Positions 1-7,808 of a stretch of 18,378 nt of DNA are shown here, piece after piece. The DNA comes from Candidatus Bipolaricaulota bacterium. Its GTDB lineage: Bacteria > Bipolaricaulota > Bipolaricaulia > RBG-16-55-9. A program made the translations under genes and the position numbers. Each line of letters begins with the position of its first letter. Positions within the stretch are counted from its first letter, which is position 1. The notes below the pieces were generated by a model that saw nothing but the letters and a program-made list of their open reading frames with translations, was not told the DNA's origin and ran no database searches. The DNA is taken from positions 1 through 18,378 of the forward strand of contig JAHEOA010000053.1 of NCBI GenBank assembly GCA_018609825.1, in the 5' to 3' direction.

Positions 1-1362
1 GACGAGGACCCCCGCGAGGAGATCGCCGTGCCGGCCGGAGAGACGGTGGCGAGGAGCGTCGAGCTGACCGTTCACTATGGCACGCACTCCGTCGCGTTTG
101 GCCCCCAGACAGCATCCGTGGAAGCCGAGGAGCTGACCTACGAGCACCCAGACACGGTCCAAGTGGACGAGCGTTTCGGACTCATGGTCAAGGGGCTTCC
201 CAACGCTAAGAACCTCACGCTCCGCCTCTCGGCCAAGACCTACGAGGGCGAGACCTGGGCCAACACAGCCGAACTCAAAGTGAGCGATCATGAGGCGGCG
301 TTGCCGCCGGACGAGCTGATGCGATTCGTCCAGCTGATGGCGCCGGTCGGCGACGAGGCGCGCGGCGTATTCTTCCCGCCGATTGAGGGCGTGGGCGACA
401 CGTGGCAGTTACGGATGGCCGTCCAGCGAGCGGGCACGACGTTGGACGAGACCGCCGTGGAGCGCCAGTGGGGGGATCCGGAGGTGTCGACGTCAGAGGT
501 CGAGGCCGAGGATTTGGTCGGCAGGCTCTACGAGCCGCCCGGCGAAGGGCCGGCGCCGGCGGTCGTGCTGCTGCACGGCAGCGAAGGGCGTCCAGCTCGA
601 TGGACGGCCGGCAAGTTGGCTTCTCGCGGCTTTCTCGCCCTCGCGCTCCATTACTTCGGCGAGCCGCGCTCGATTCCGGACGAACTGGTTCGCGTGCCGA
701 TCGAATCCGTGAAGCGGGCCGGCGAATGGCTTCGTCAGCATGGGCGCGCCGCCGGCAATCAAGTTGGATTATGGGGAACGTCGAAGGGCGCGGAACTTGC
801 GCTGTTGGCCGCCAGCCATTTTGATCCGTTCGGCGTTGCCGTCAGCATCTCGGGCAGCGGCGTGGTGTGGCAAGGCGTCTCGCGCCGAAAGCGGGGCTCA
901 TCCTGGACCTATCAAGGGGAGCCTGTGCCCTATGTGCCCTACAATCGGGGATCGCCGACGTCGTTGTACGATCCCTCGCACGTTACGGATGGGGAGCTGG
1001 CCGAGGCGACAATCCCCGTCGAACGGATCGACGGCCCGGTGATGCTGATCTCGGGTCGAGACGATGGCTTCTGGAACTCGGTCAAGCTGAGCGAGATCGC
1101 GGTGCAGCGACTGGCGCAGCACGATTATTCCTACCCGTATCGGCACCTCGTCTACGACCAGGCTGGCCACTGGTTCCCCCTTCCGTATCTGCCGATCGGC
1201 ACCCAGGCGTCGCTCGACAACGACCCGGCGGAACTGCGCGGCCTGAACTTCGGCGGAACCCGCGAAGGGGTGGCCGAGGCCTCCGCCGATCACTGGCCGA
1301 AGGCGCTGGAGTTCATGCGATCTGCGCTCAGCGAGGACGAGCCAACGGACGCGTCCCGATAG
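1..1362 (+). CDS. BAAT-family acyl-CoA thioester hydrolase / acyltransferase (5' partial)
   Basis: The frame is open to the window edge, so the true start lies upstream; the GTG at 28 is only an internal candidate. The protein has the two-part layout of the bile acid-CoA:amino acid N-acyltransferase/acyl-CoA thioesterase family. An N-terminal Ig-like domain (about bases 140-480) is followed by an alpha/beta-hydrolase domain. The nucleophile elbow reads G-T-S-K-G-A-E, with its Ser codon at 781-783. A candidate acid is the Asp at 1060-1062 (GRDDGFW) and the His is at 1168-1170 (AGHWFP), which completes a Ser/Asp/His triad. A serine nucleophile is more typical of hydrolases in this family than the Cys of the human acyltransferase. 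The substrate is unknown. The gene is convergent with the cytochrome operon, 30 bp away, and has no visible link to it. Confidence 0.85.
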   Translation, partial: DEDPREEIAVPAGETVARSVELTVHYGTHSVAFGPQTASVEAEELTYEHPDTVQVDERFGLMVKGLPNAKNLTLRLSAKTYEGETWANTAELKVSDHEAALPPDELMRFVQLMAPVGDEARGVFFPPIEGVGDTWQLRMAVQRAGTTLDETAVERQWGDPEVSTSEVEAEDLVGRLYEPPGEGPAPAVVLLHGSEGRPARWTAGKLASRGFLALALHYFGEPRSIPDELVRVPIESVKRAGEWLRQHGRAAGNQVGLWGTSKGAELALLAASHFDPFGVAVSISGSGVVWQGVSRRKRGSSWTYQGEPVPYVPYNRGSPTSLYDPSHVTDGELAEATIPVERIDGPVMLISGRDDGFWNSVKLSEIAVQRLAQHDYSYPYRHLVYDQAGHWFPLPYLPIGTQASLDNDPAELRGLNFGGTREGVAEASADHWPKALEFMRSALSEDEPTDASR

Positions 1363-1392
1363 CGCACCCTCTCGCGCGACAGCCGCATTGAG

Positions 1393-3315
1393 CTACCGAT
1401 TCGTGTGGCACGTCGAGCAGTCGCCCGCGCCCGTCATGTCGTTGCGGTGGCACGCGTTGCAGGTGTCGTGGTTGGACGGCACCTGCGGGTCGTTCTGGAT
1501 GTAGTCCAGATGATCCTCGTTGGCGACGCCCTCGTGGCAGAAGGCGCAGCCGTAGCTCGTGTGGCCCTCGTGTGAGAACTCGACCTGCTCGGACGGAATC
1601 TCCACCGAGGCCGAGTGGCACTGCAGGCAGTCGCCCGTCGACATCGTGCGTACGCCCGACTGTGTCGGGTGGCATGAGGTGCAGTCGGCCGCGTCGGCGA
1701 ACGTGTTGCCGTGGTTGTCCTCGCGCGGGGCGTTGGCGACGTGGCACGCCTCGCACGACAGACCGCCCTCCTCCAGGTGGCGCCCGTGGTCGAACGTGTC
1801 ACGGTCGGTCTCGATCGCGGAGCGCTCGATGCCCGTGTGGCAGTCGGTGCAATTGTCCTGGGATGTGTACAGCGACGGCTCGTCCGGGCCCACGACCCGT
1901 CCCCGGCTGAGCAGCTCGGCGACCGCCTGGAGGTCGTAGTCGACCCGCTCCAGCAGGAGATTGAGATAGGTCACGTTGTGCGCGCCGTTGCTGCGGTCGC
2001 GCTGAACGAGCGCCAGGTTGGATTGGGCGCGCTCGAAGCGGTCGATGGCCTGCCGGACGATCTCCGTCGACGGCGTCTGCAGGTCGCTCGGCGATCCCAG
2101 CCTTGAGGCGTGCGGAAGCTCGGCGGCTTGCCGGGCGAGCTCGAGCGTTGGCGACTGGATGCCGTTGCCCACCAGCGATTCGACCCGCTCGAATCGCGAT
2201 TCCAGGGTGCGCTGGTACTGGCTCACTTCGGACTGCCAGTTGCCGAGCAGCCAGTCGAAGCCCTCGCCGTGGCACTCCACGCAGGACTGGGCCGTCGCCT
2301 TGGGCAGCTCGCGGCCGCTGGAGGACTCGACGGTGGCGACCGGCGATCCCTGCTCGTCCCGCTGGTGGCAGCCCGAGCAGGTGACGCTGGAGAGGAACAT
2401 GGGATCGGGCCGCGACTCGACGCCCTGGCCGCCCGTGCCAAGATAGATTTGCTCCTGGGCGGAGTGGCCGCTGGCGTGGCACGTCCGGCAGTCGGGCGTG
2501 ATCGCCTGGGAGAGCTGGAACTCCCCGTGCTGGATCTCCGTGTGGCAGTCGCGACAGGTGAGCTGCTCGTCGGTGACGTGGACGTCGTGGACCTTCTCCG
2601 TCTCGCCGTAGTCTTCAAAACGCTCGATATGACACGAATAGCACTTTTCCGGGGGCACGTCGCCGGAGCCGCTGGTGACGTGGGTGTGGCAGGTCAAGCA
2701 GTCGACGTCGCTCTTCACATAGTCGGAGTGGTTGAACGTGACGCCCTCGATCCGGATCTCGTCCTTGGGGGCGCCGTGACAGCCCTGGCAGGTGCCGAGC
2801 GGCTCGCTGGTGGGACGGCCCATGAAGTGGCAGTCGATGCAGGTCGACTGGTCGACGGCCATGTGGCTGCCCTGGACCAGCTCGGCGTGGCAGGTGTTGC
2901 AGCGCAGCTGCACGCCGCGCGAGGGGTCCTTGTAGTGATTCTCGTGGCTGAACTGGATGTCTTCCGAGTACGTCTGAGTCCGCTCGAGGGCCTCGTGTTC
3001 ATGACAGGACAGGCATTGGTCGTCGCTCAGGCGCGCGTGGGGCTGCGTGCTGTAGGCGCCGACGCTGTAGCGGATCACCTCGCCCAACAGTCGGGCCTTG
3101 CGGGCGAGATAGCCGCCGACGCCCGGCTCGGCGTGGCACTTGATGCAGGCCACGTCGTTGTGCGAGGAGGTTTCCCAGTTCTGGACGTAGGGCTCCATGT
3201 AGTGACACGACGCGCAGAACTCGGGGTCGTCGGTCGCGCGGAGGCCGACGTAGCCGGCCCAGGCGAACAGCACGACCAACACGCCGACGATGATCCACTT
3301 GGTGCGCCGTCTCAT
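1393..3315 (-). CDS. 19-heme membrane-anchored cytochrome c with NapC/NirT-like N-terminus
   Basis: The protein has 640 residues and 19 CXXCH motifs. Residues 7-27 form an N-terminal membrane anchor. A NapC/NirT-like start follows: the first motif, C34-H38, leads into a Y-M-E-P...W..SSHND stretch and the second motif at C57. Twelve motifs lie in residues 34-349 and seven in 489-637. They flank a heme-free, charged helical stretch (about 355-475) that contains GAHNVTYLNLLL, which resembles the helices of NrfA/octaheme-type cytochromes. Several F-x-H-x-x-H...CxxCH repeats are of the cytochrome c7 type. NapC-family proteins oxidise quinol on the outer face of the membrane, so this may be a quinol dehydrogenase fused to a long electron wire (inference). 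The start overlaps the upstream stop by 4 bp (ATGA) and has GAGGAGG 7 bp upstream. It is the last gene of a five-gene operon and a paralogue of the protein at 8750-10588. Confidence 0.92.
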   Translation of the reverse strand: MRRRTKWIIVGVLVVLFAWAGYVGLRATDDPEFCASCHYMEPYVQNWETSSHNDVACIKCHAEPGVGGYLARKARLLGEVIRYSVGAYSTQPHARLSDDQCLSCHEHEALERTQTYSEDIQFSHENHYKDPSRGVQLRCNTCHAELVQGSHMAVDQSTCIDCHFMGRPTSEPLGTCQGCHGAPKDEIRIEGVTFNHSDYVKSDVDCLTCHTHVTSGSGDVPPEKCYSCHIERFEDYGETEKVHDVHVTDEQLTCRDCHTEIQHGEFQLSQAITPDCRTCHASGHSAQEQIYLGTGGQGVESRPDPMFLSSVTCSGCHQRDEQGSPVATVESSSGRELPKATAQSCVECHGEGFDWLLGNWQSEVSQYQRTLESRFERVESLVGNGIQSPTLELARQAAELPHASRLGSPSDLQTPSTEIVRQAIDRFERAQSNLALVQRDRSNGAHNVTYLNLLLERVDYDLQAVAELLSRGRVVGPDEPSLYTSQDNCTDCHTGIERSAIETDRDTFDHGRHLEEGGLSCEACHVANAPREDNHGNTFADAADCTSCHPTQSGVRTMSTGDCLQCHSASVEIPSEQVEFSHEGHTSYGCAFCHEGVANEDHLDYIQNDPQVPSNHDTCNACHRNDMTGAGDCSTCHTNR

Positions 3316-4253
3316 GGCCGCACCTCCTCGGGCGATTCGTCAACGGGCGCTTCATCCGAACCGGCGGACGCCTCGGTTCGATTCCGTCGAGCTTCGGCCA
3401 GGATCGCCTCGTACTCCAACGGGTGCTCTTCCTTCATGCGGTGCTCGGGGATGCGCCCGGTAAAGATCGTCGGGTTGTAGGGGAAGATCTCCGGGTTGAA
3501 GTGCGCGTTGTACCAGTGCCAGACGACGATCGCCAGCGTCGCCAGCATGGCTTCGTCGGAGTGGGCCTCGCGGGCGATGTCGATCGCAAACAGCGGCAGA
3601 TAGGCGAGCGCAATGTTGTTGAACCAGAGGATCAGCCCCGAGCCGATCATGATGACCATGCCCCAGTAGACGGCCCAGTAGTCGAACTTCTCCACGTAGC
3701 TGAACCGCCCGAACCGGGGCCCAGCCTTGCTGAGGCCCAGCAGGTGCTTGATGTTGGTGACGAAGTCGACCGCGTCCTTCGGCTTCGGCAACAGCTCCAT
3801 GAACTCGCGGCGGCCGCGCGGCATGAGGAGCCAACCCGCGTGCCAGATGCCCACGACGATGAGCATCGTGGCGCCGATGCGGTGCCAGAAACGACTGACG
3901 CCGAGGCCGCCCATGAGATCGAGCAGGAATTGGGCCCAGGCCGCGTTGTGGAACTTGATGGGCAACCCCGTCACGATCAGGATGATGCAGGCGACGGCCA
4001 TGACGGCGTGCTGAATGCGGATGTTGAGCCCGAAGCGCAGGAAGTGTCGCTCGCCCGCTTGACGTTGGACGCGGGCTTCGGTCTCCCGGCGGCGGCGTTC
4101 GGCTTCCAGCTCCCGGCGCATCCGGTCTTTGACCTCGGACCGGATGCGCTCCAGCGTCTGCTCGTCCAGTTCGGCGCCGTACTCCTGCTCCAGCTCCTCG
4201 CGCAGTCGTTCTGTGAGCTCTTGTTCGGAGTTCGGATCGTGTCGTCGATTCAT
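3312..4253 (-). CDS. Cytochrome b561-type di-heme membrane protein with N-terminal coiled coil
   Basis: The protein has 313 residues. Residues 9-66 are highly charged (Glu/Arg rich) and probably form a cytoplasmic coiled coil. Four to five membrane helices follow. Candidate heme b ligands are H82, H124, H138, H231, H246 and H251. The pattern matches the prokaryotic cytochrome b561 / hydrogenase and formate dehydrogenase gamma subunit superfamily. Such subunits exchange electrons between quinone in the membrane and a periplasmic cytochrome. The C-terminus carries the motif E-H-P-L-E-Y-E, also found in the paralogue at 5334-6086. AAGGAG lies 5 bp before the start. It sits between a 9-heme and a 19-heme cytochrome, with a 10-bp gap upstream and a 4-bp overlap downstream, so translation is probably coupled. 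The N-terminal coiled coil is absent from the paralogue. Confidence 0.88.
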   Translation of the reverse strand: MNRRHDPNSEQELTERLREELEQEYGAELDEQTLERIRSEVKDRMRRELEAERRRRETEARVQRQAGERHFLRFGLNIRIQHAVMAVACIILIVTGLPIKFHNAAWAQFLLDLMGGLGVSRFWHRIGATMLIVVGIWHAGWLLMPRGRREFMELLPKPKDAVDFVTNIKHLLGLSKAGPRFGRFSYVEKFDYWAVYWGMVIMIGSGLILWFNNIALAYLPLFAIDIAREAHSDEAMLATLAIVVWHWYNAHFNPEIFPYNPTIFTGRIPEHRMKEEHPLEYEAILAEARRNRTEASAGSDEAPVDESPEEVRP

Positions 4254-4263
4254 GCCGTCTCCT

Positions 4264-5337
4264 TCATCCTTCTGCGCGGCGGTGGCGGAGCCGTCCGACC
4301 AGATCGATGAGAATGTGGATGAACAAGACCGCCAGGACCGTTAGCGTCAGCCATTTGAAGAACTGGGCGACGTAGTAGACGATCCCGGCGCTCGGGTCGC
4401 TCGGCACGACGTGGACCCGGCCCAGCGCCACGTTGTCGGTGGCGTTCGGGTGGCACTCGCCACAGGTTTCGTCGAGGTTGCTCTTGTGGATGGGCGATGC
4501 CGGGTTCTCCTGCGACAGGATCAAGTGATACTCGTGGCAGCTCGTGCAGTTGGCCGCGTCCAGCTCGCCGAACTTGACCGCGATGCCGTGGAAGCTGTCT
4601 TCATACGCCTCGACTTGTTCCACGGGCACGTTCTCGCGGCGCATGACCGTCTGGTTGCTGTGGCATTCGGCGCAGGTGTGGTTGACGTTCTGCGGGTTGA
4701 TCGAGCTCTGCGGGTTGCTGGCCGGCAGGATGTCGTGCTCCTCGTGGCAGTCGCTGCAGACGGCGGCCTCCAGGTCGCCGTTCTGGACGGCCTTGCCGTG
4801 GACGCTGCGCGCATACGTCGCGTAAACGTCGGTGTGGCACTGCCCGCAGGTGTCGGGAACCTTGGAGCGGTGCACGGTTGAATCCGGGTTGTCCGGCGGC
4901 AAGACGTCGTGGCTGCCGTGGCAGGTGGTGCAGTAGGGGGCGTTTTTCTTGCCCTCTGCGGCCACGTCGGCGTGGACGCTGTTCTGATACTGCCAGGGCT
5001 GCTCCTCGGTGGGTGCCCCCGCAACGTTTCCCTGGCGATGGCACTGCAGACAGGACACGTCCTCGGGGCGCTCCGGGTGCGGCAGCGTGTTGACGTCGGT
5101 GTGGCAGTCGGTGCAGAGCTTGTCGCCGTGGACGGAGTTCTGGAAGGCTTCGTAGTCCACGTAGAGCGAGCGGAACTTGCCGGGCGCCACCTCTTCCTTG
5201 AAGTCGGGGTCCCCGTGGCAGTTGACCAGACAACGGCCGTTCGGGTCGCGCGGGGCGTTCTGGATGCCCAAGCCCACGAGCGTCACGAGCGCGACGGCGG
5301 CAGCGACGAGCCCGATGCCCATCCAGGCTTGCTTCAT
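4264..5337 (-). CDS. Nine-heme cytochrome c with N- and C-terminal membrane segments
   Basis: The protein has 357 residues, an N-terminal hydrophobic anchor or signal (5-24) and a C-terminal transmembrane helix (about 316-346). Eight CXXCH motifs are present, plus one CX3CH (C36, C40, H41: C-L-V-N-C-H) immediately after the N-terminal helix, which gives nine potential hemes. The repeat unit C-x-x-CH...H-x-I/V-L-x-x-x-N-P-x-S is shared with the 6-heme protein at 6076-6861, which aligns with its C-terminal two thirds. The C-terminal helix contains H341-x3-D345, matched by H246-x3-D250 in that paralogue; this could ligate a heme or bind quinone at the membrane (inference). The start overlaps nothing upstream by function, but the b561 stop overlaps it by 4 bp. 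It probably pairs with a b561 subunit. The catalytic role is unknown. Confidence 0.9.
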   Translation of the reverse strand: MKQAWMGIGLVAAAVALVTLVGLGIQNAPRDPNGRCLVNCHGDPDFKEEVAPGKFRSLYVDYEAFQNSVHGDKLCTDCHTDVNTLPHPERPEDVSCLQCHRQGNVAGAPTEEQPWQYQNSVHADVAAEGKKNAPYCTTCHGSHDVLPPDNPDSTVHRSKVPDTCGQCHTDVYATYARSVHGKAVQNGDLEAAVCSDCHEEHDILPASNPQSSINPQNVNHTCAECHSNQTVMRRENVPVEQVEAYEDSFHGIAVKFGELDAANCTSCHEYHLILSQENPASPIHKSNLDETCGECHPNATDNVALGRVHVVPSDPSAGIVYYVAQFFKWLTLTVLAVLFIHILIDLVGRLRHRRAEG

Positions 5338-6086
5338 GCGGTCTCGCCCCCTTCGCCGTCACGTGAGTCCGACGATGCGGCCGACGATATGGGGCGGATT
5401 TCCCCCTGGGCGACGAGCCGCTCGTATTCGAGCGGGTGCTCGTCCCGGAGGCGCTCCACGGGCATCTGCCCGTGCCAGAAGCTGCCGTCGCCGGGGAACC
5501 GTCCCGGCGCCAGGTGGACGATGTAGAGGTGCCACAGCGTCAGCACCGCGACGATCAGCGTCCCCGTGCCGCTGTGGATCGCGATGGAGACGTCGAACGT
5601 CCACTTGGGCAGCAGCCCGAACATCGCGGGGAACGCCCACAGCAGCGCGCCGCTCAATATCATGACCAGACAGAAGACGACGAACGCCCAATACTGGAGC
5701 TTTTCGCGGAAGCTGTAGCGGTCGAGTTTCGGCTTCGCCTCGCGGCGCCCGAGGTCGTAGGCGAGCATGGCCAGCCAGTCGCGAAGATCCCGTCCACGAA
5801 GCAACAGTTGGAGAAACTCCTCGTGGCCGCGGCGGGAGAAGACGATGTAGGCGATGTGATACAGCGCGGTCAGGATCAACAGAACGGCGGCGGCGCGATG
5901 CAGCCAGCCGCGGGCCTCGAAGCCGCCCTCCAGGCTGACCAGCGCCTGGCCGAACCAGCTGCCGCTGTAGAGCAGCCCGAGCCCCGTGAGGATCAACAGG
6001 ACGACCGACACCAACAGCAGTCCGTGCTGAATCCGCATCGGGCGATTCATGCGCTCGACCGTCTGCCCGGATCGCTCAGTGCCCAT
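5334..6086 (-). CDS. Cytochrome b561-type di-heme membrane protein
   Basis: The protein has 250 residues and about four to five transmembrane helices. Candidate heme b ligands are H21, H63, H77, H171 and H186, in the same layout as the paralogue at 3312-4253 (H82, H124, H138, H231, H246), but without that protein's N-terminal coiled coil. Both end in E-H-P-L-E-Y-E plus a short tail. The family (cytochrome b561, hydrogenase and formate dehydrogenase gamma subunits) exchanges electrons with the quinone pool. Its start lies inside the end of the upstream 6-heme cytochrome gene (11-bp overlap), with GAGGAGG 4 bp before the ATG; the Met at residue 13 (6050) is an alternative start. The downstream 9-heme gene starts in a 4-bp overlap. 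The tight packing suggests that this b-type subunit docks with the neighbouring cytochromes. Confidence 0.88.
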   Translation of the reverse strand: MGTERSGQTVERMNRPMRIQHGLLLVSVVLLILTGLGLLYSGSWFGQALVSLEGGFEARGWLHRAAAVLLILTALYHIAYIVFSRRGHEEFLQLLLRGRDLRDWLAMLAYDLGRREAKPKLDRYSFREKLQYWAFVVFCLVMILSGALLWAFPAMFGLLPKWTFDVSIAIHSGTGTLIVAVLTLWHLYIVHLAPGRFPGDGSFWHGQMPVERLRDEHPLEYERLVAQGEIRPISSAASSDSRDGEGGETA

Positions 6087-6861
6087 AACGCCTCCTCAGC
6101 CAGCGGGTTGCGTCCAGCAAGATGTGTCCGACGAAAAAGATCCCCAAGATGGCGATAAAGACGGTGTAGAACACGCGCACGATCCAGACGCCGGTGGAGG
6201 CCCCCGGATCGGCCTGGACGTGGACCTTGCCTTGGGTGAACGACTCGCCCGCGTTGGGGTGGCACTGGCCGCACGTCTCGGGGAGATTGTCCGGGTGGAT
6301 CGTCGACTGGGGGTTGGACTGGGCCAATATGAGGTGGTCGCCGTGGCAACTGGTACAGTCCGCGGCGACGACGTCGCCCTCCGAGAGGAAGATGCCGTGG
6401 TAGCTGTCCATGTAGGTCTCGTAGCGATTGGCCGGGACGCCATAGCGCTCGGCGATCTCGCTGTTCCGATGGCACTCGCCGCAGGTCTGGGGCAGGTTCG
6501 CCCGAGACACGGGCGACGTCTCGGCGTCCACGGGCTCGATGGCGTGCGAGCCGTGGCAGTCGGCGCAGGTGGCCGCCGCCGGGACGCCCTCCTCGAGGGC
6601 GCGGCCGTGGATGCTCTCCCAGTACGGCCGCGCGCCCTCGTGGCAGTCGGTGCAGGCGCGGTAGTCGATTTCGACGCCTTCGGCGGCTTGGGGATCCGCG
6701 CCCCCCGGATGACAGGCCGCGCAGTCCAGATCGGCGTGGACCGAGTCCGCCAGCAGCTGGTCGGGGGACGGTTGGGCGATCCCCGATGCCGTGAGCAGCA
6801 GGCCGAGGCCCGCCGCCAGTCCGAGCGTCATCAGCGCATATCGACCCGTGTTCGTGGCCAT
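6076..6861 (-). CDS. Six-heme exported cytochrome c with C-terminal membrane anchor
   Basis: The protein has 261 residues. It has a Sec-type signal peptide (hydrophobic 8-28, possible cleavage after S-G-I-A), six CXXCH motifs (the first at C47) and a C-terminal transmembrane helix (about 224-250) followed by an Arg-rich cytoplasmic tail. The repeats match those of the 9-heme protein at 4264-5337, so the two are paralogues of different length. Each pairs with its own b561 gene. The membrane helix has H246-x3-D250, conserved in the paralogue. It is the first gene of the operon 6861-1393. The ATG has no clear ribosome-binding site, and the predicted transcription start is only about 8 bp upstream (near 6869), so the message may be almost leaderless. 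Its likely role is to take electrons from, or give them to, the b561 partner. Confidence 0.9.
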   Translation of the reverse strand: MATNTGRYALMTLGLAAGLGLLLTASGIAQPSPDQLLADSVHADLDCAACHPGGADPQAAEGVEIDYRACTDCHEGARPYWESIHGRALEEGVPAAATCADCHGSHAIEPVDAETSPVSRANLPQTCGECHRNSEIAERYGVPANRYETYMDSYHGIFLSEGDVVAADCTSCHGDHLILAQSNPQSTIHPDNLPETCGQCHPNAGESFTQGKVHVQADPGASTGVWIVRVFYTVFIAILGIFFVGHILLDATRWLRRRYGH

Positions 6862-6875
6862 CGTGATCGCTGGCC

Positions 6876-6939
6876 ATGCTATTCAGACCCTCGGGTCATG
6901 AATATGATTCGCCTCAAACGTTGGCATGACGTCGGTCAT
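6876..6939 (-). promoter_or_regulatory. Promoter of the five-gene cytochrome operon, with tandem FNR/CRP-type boxes
   Basis: Two palindromes of the form NTGAN-N4-NTCAN are read here on the + strand: ATGATTCGCCTCAA (6904-6917) and ATGACGTCGGTCAT (6926-6939). Their centres are 22 bp apart. A -10-like TAGCAT (4/6) lies at 6881-6876 on the - strand. It predicts a start near 6869 and places the boxes at about -41.5 and -63.5, the class II activator geometry. No good -35 is present, as expected for an activator-dependent promoter. An alternative -10 (TATTCA, 6904-6899) would use the distal box instead. Confidence 0.65.
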
Positions 6940-6964
6940 GACGGGGATCGCCGTGCGTGGTGGC

Positions 6965-7028
6965 CTGACCCAGATCAACTCCGTCTCTGAGAGAAGTCAT
7001 TCCATCCTCGCGGGTGGTCGCCTATGAT
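6965..7028 (+). promoter_or_regulatory. Promoter of the first Crp/Fnr gene, with tandem FNR/CRP-type boxes
   Basis: CTGACCCAGATCAA (6965-6978) and CTGAGAGAAGTCAT (6987-7000) both fit NTGAN-N4-NTCAN and have centres exactly 22 bp apart. TATGAT at 7023-7028 is a good -10 (5/6) and predicts a start near 7035, so the boxes sit at about -41.5 and -63.5. There is no recognisable -35. The pair is separate from the divergent pair at 6904-6939, so each direction of this intergenic region has its own two boxes. Confidence 0.65.
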
Positions 7029-7054
7029 CATCAGGGGGCAAGGAAGGGAGACCG

Positions 7055-7777
7055 ATGGCGAATGAACGGCTCGAGACGTCTGCATATCGCGAGCAGTGCG
7101 ATCAACTGCCGTCGGTAGGGCCGTTTGCGACGCTCAACGCCCCTGCCGTGCGGGCGATCCTGCCCCATCTGCACCACTTCGATCGCGATGCCGGCGAGCT
7201 GATCTTCCAGACCGGCCGACCGGCGGAAGGGCTCTACATCGTCAGCCGCGGCATCGTCAAGCTCGTCCAGGGCACCCGCGACGGCAACCGCGTCTATATC
7301 CTGGACCTGCGTGGGCGCGGGGACCCGCTCGGCGAGGAGGCGCTGTTCAGCGGCTGTCCGTACGCCGCCAGCGCCAAGGCGATCAGCGACACGCAACTGT
7401 GCTATCTCCCCCAAGGCGACCTCGCCGGCGTCATCCAAGACTATCCGGACGTCGCACGGGCGCTCATGGAGACGATGGCCAAGCGGCTGGTGGACAACCA
7501 CCGCGCCCGCGTCGAGCTGGCCTACGACTGCAGCGAGGCGCGGATGGCGCGCACCGTGCTGCGGCTCATGGATCGATTCGGGCATCGCCAGACCGCCCAC
7601 GGGGCGCTCGGCCTGGAGCTGAGTCGCACGGAACTGGCGGAACTGCTCGGGCTGCGGCCCGAGACCGCGATTCGGATTCTGAGCGATTGGCGGCACGAGG
7701 GGCTGGTCGAGCTCAAGGAGCGCAGCCTTCGGGTTCGGGATCGGACGGGGCTGCAGGAGCGCGCGGGTCTCGCTTAG
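7055..7777 (+). CDS. Crp/Fnr-family transcriptional regulator (no N-terminal FeS cysteine cluster)
   Basis: The protein has 240 residues, the usual family length. It has a cyclic-nucleotide-binding-type beta-roll (about 22-125), a long dimerisation helix (about 127-160) and a C-terminal winged helix-turn-helix (about 187-230). The recognition helix reads R-P-E-T-A-I-R-I-L (E203-T-A-I-R207). The Glu and Arg correspond to the FNR and CRP residues that read the TGA core. Cysteines are at 15, 101, 116 and 159 but do not form the FNR cluster motif, so the signal is unknown (small molecule, heme/NO or redox are possible). A ribosome-binding region AGGAAGGGAG lies just before the ATG. It is divergent from the five-gene cytochrome operon and convergent with the second regulator, and its own promoter carries the boxes it could bind. 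Confidence 0.9.
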   Translation: MANERLETSAYREQCDQLPSVGPFATLNAPAVRAILPHLHHFDRDAGELIFQTGRPAEGLYIVSRGIVKLVQGTRDGNRVYILDLRGRGDPLGEEALFSGCPYAASAKAISDTQLCYLPQGDLAGVIQDYPDVARALMETMAKRLVDNHRARVELAYDCSEARMARTVLRLMDRFGHRQTAHGALGLELSRTELAELLGLRPETAIRILSDWRHEGLVELKERSLRVRDRTGLQERAGLA

Positions 7778-7808
7778 CGGTTCGAGCGATCACGGACGAG
7801 GGGTCGAG

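Noticed and set aside
2110..3480. A 456-codon open frame on the + strand opposite the other 19-heme gene
   Set aside because: Same artefact; it also runs across the start of one gene into another on the opposite strand.
6896..6909. GTCATGAATATGAT as a further regulator box
   Set aside because: The half-sites face the wrong way for NTGAN-N4-NTCAN and it overlaps a better box at 6904-6917.
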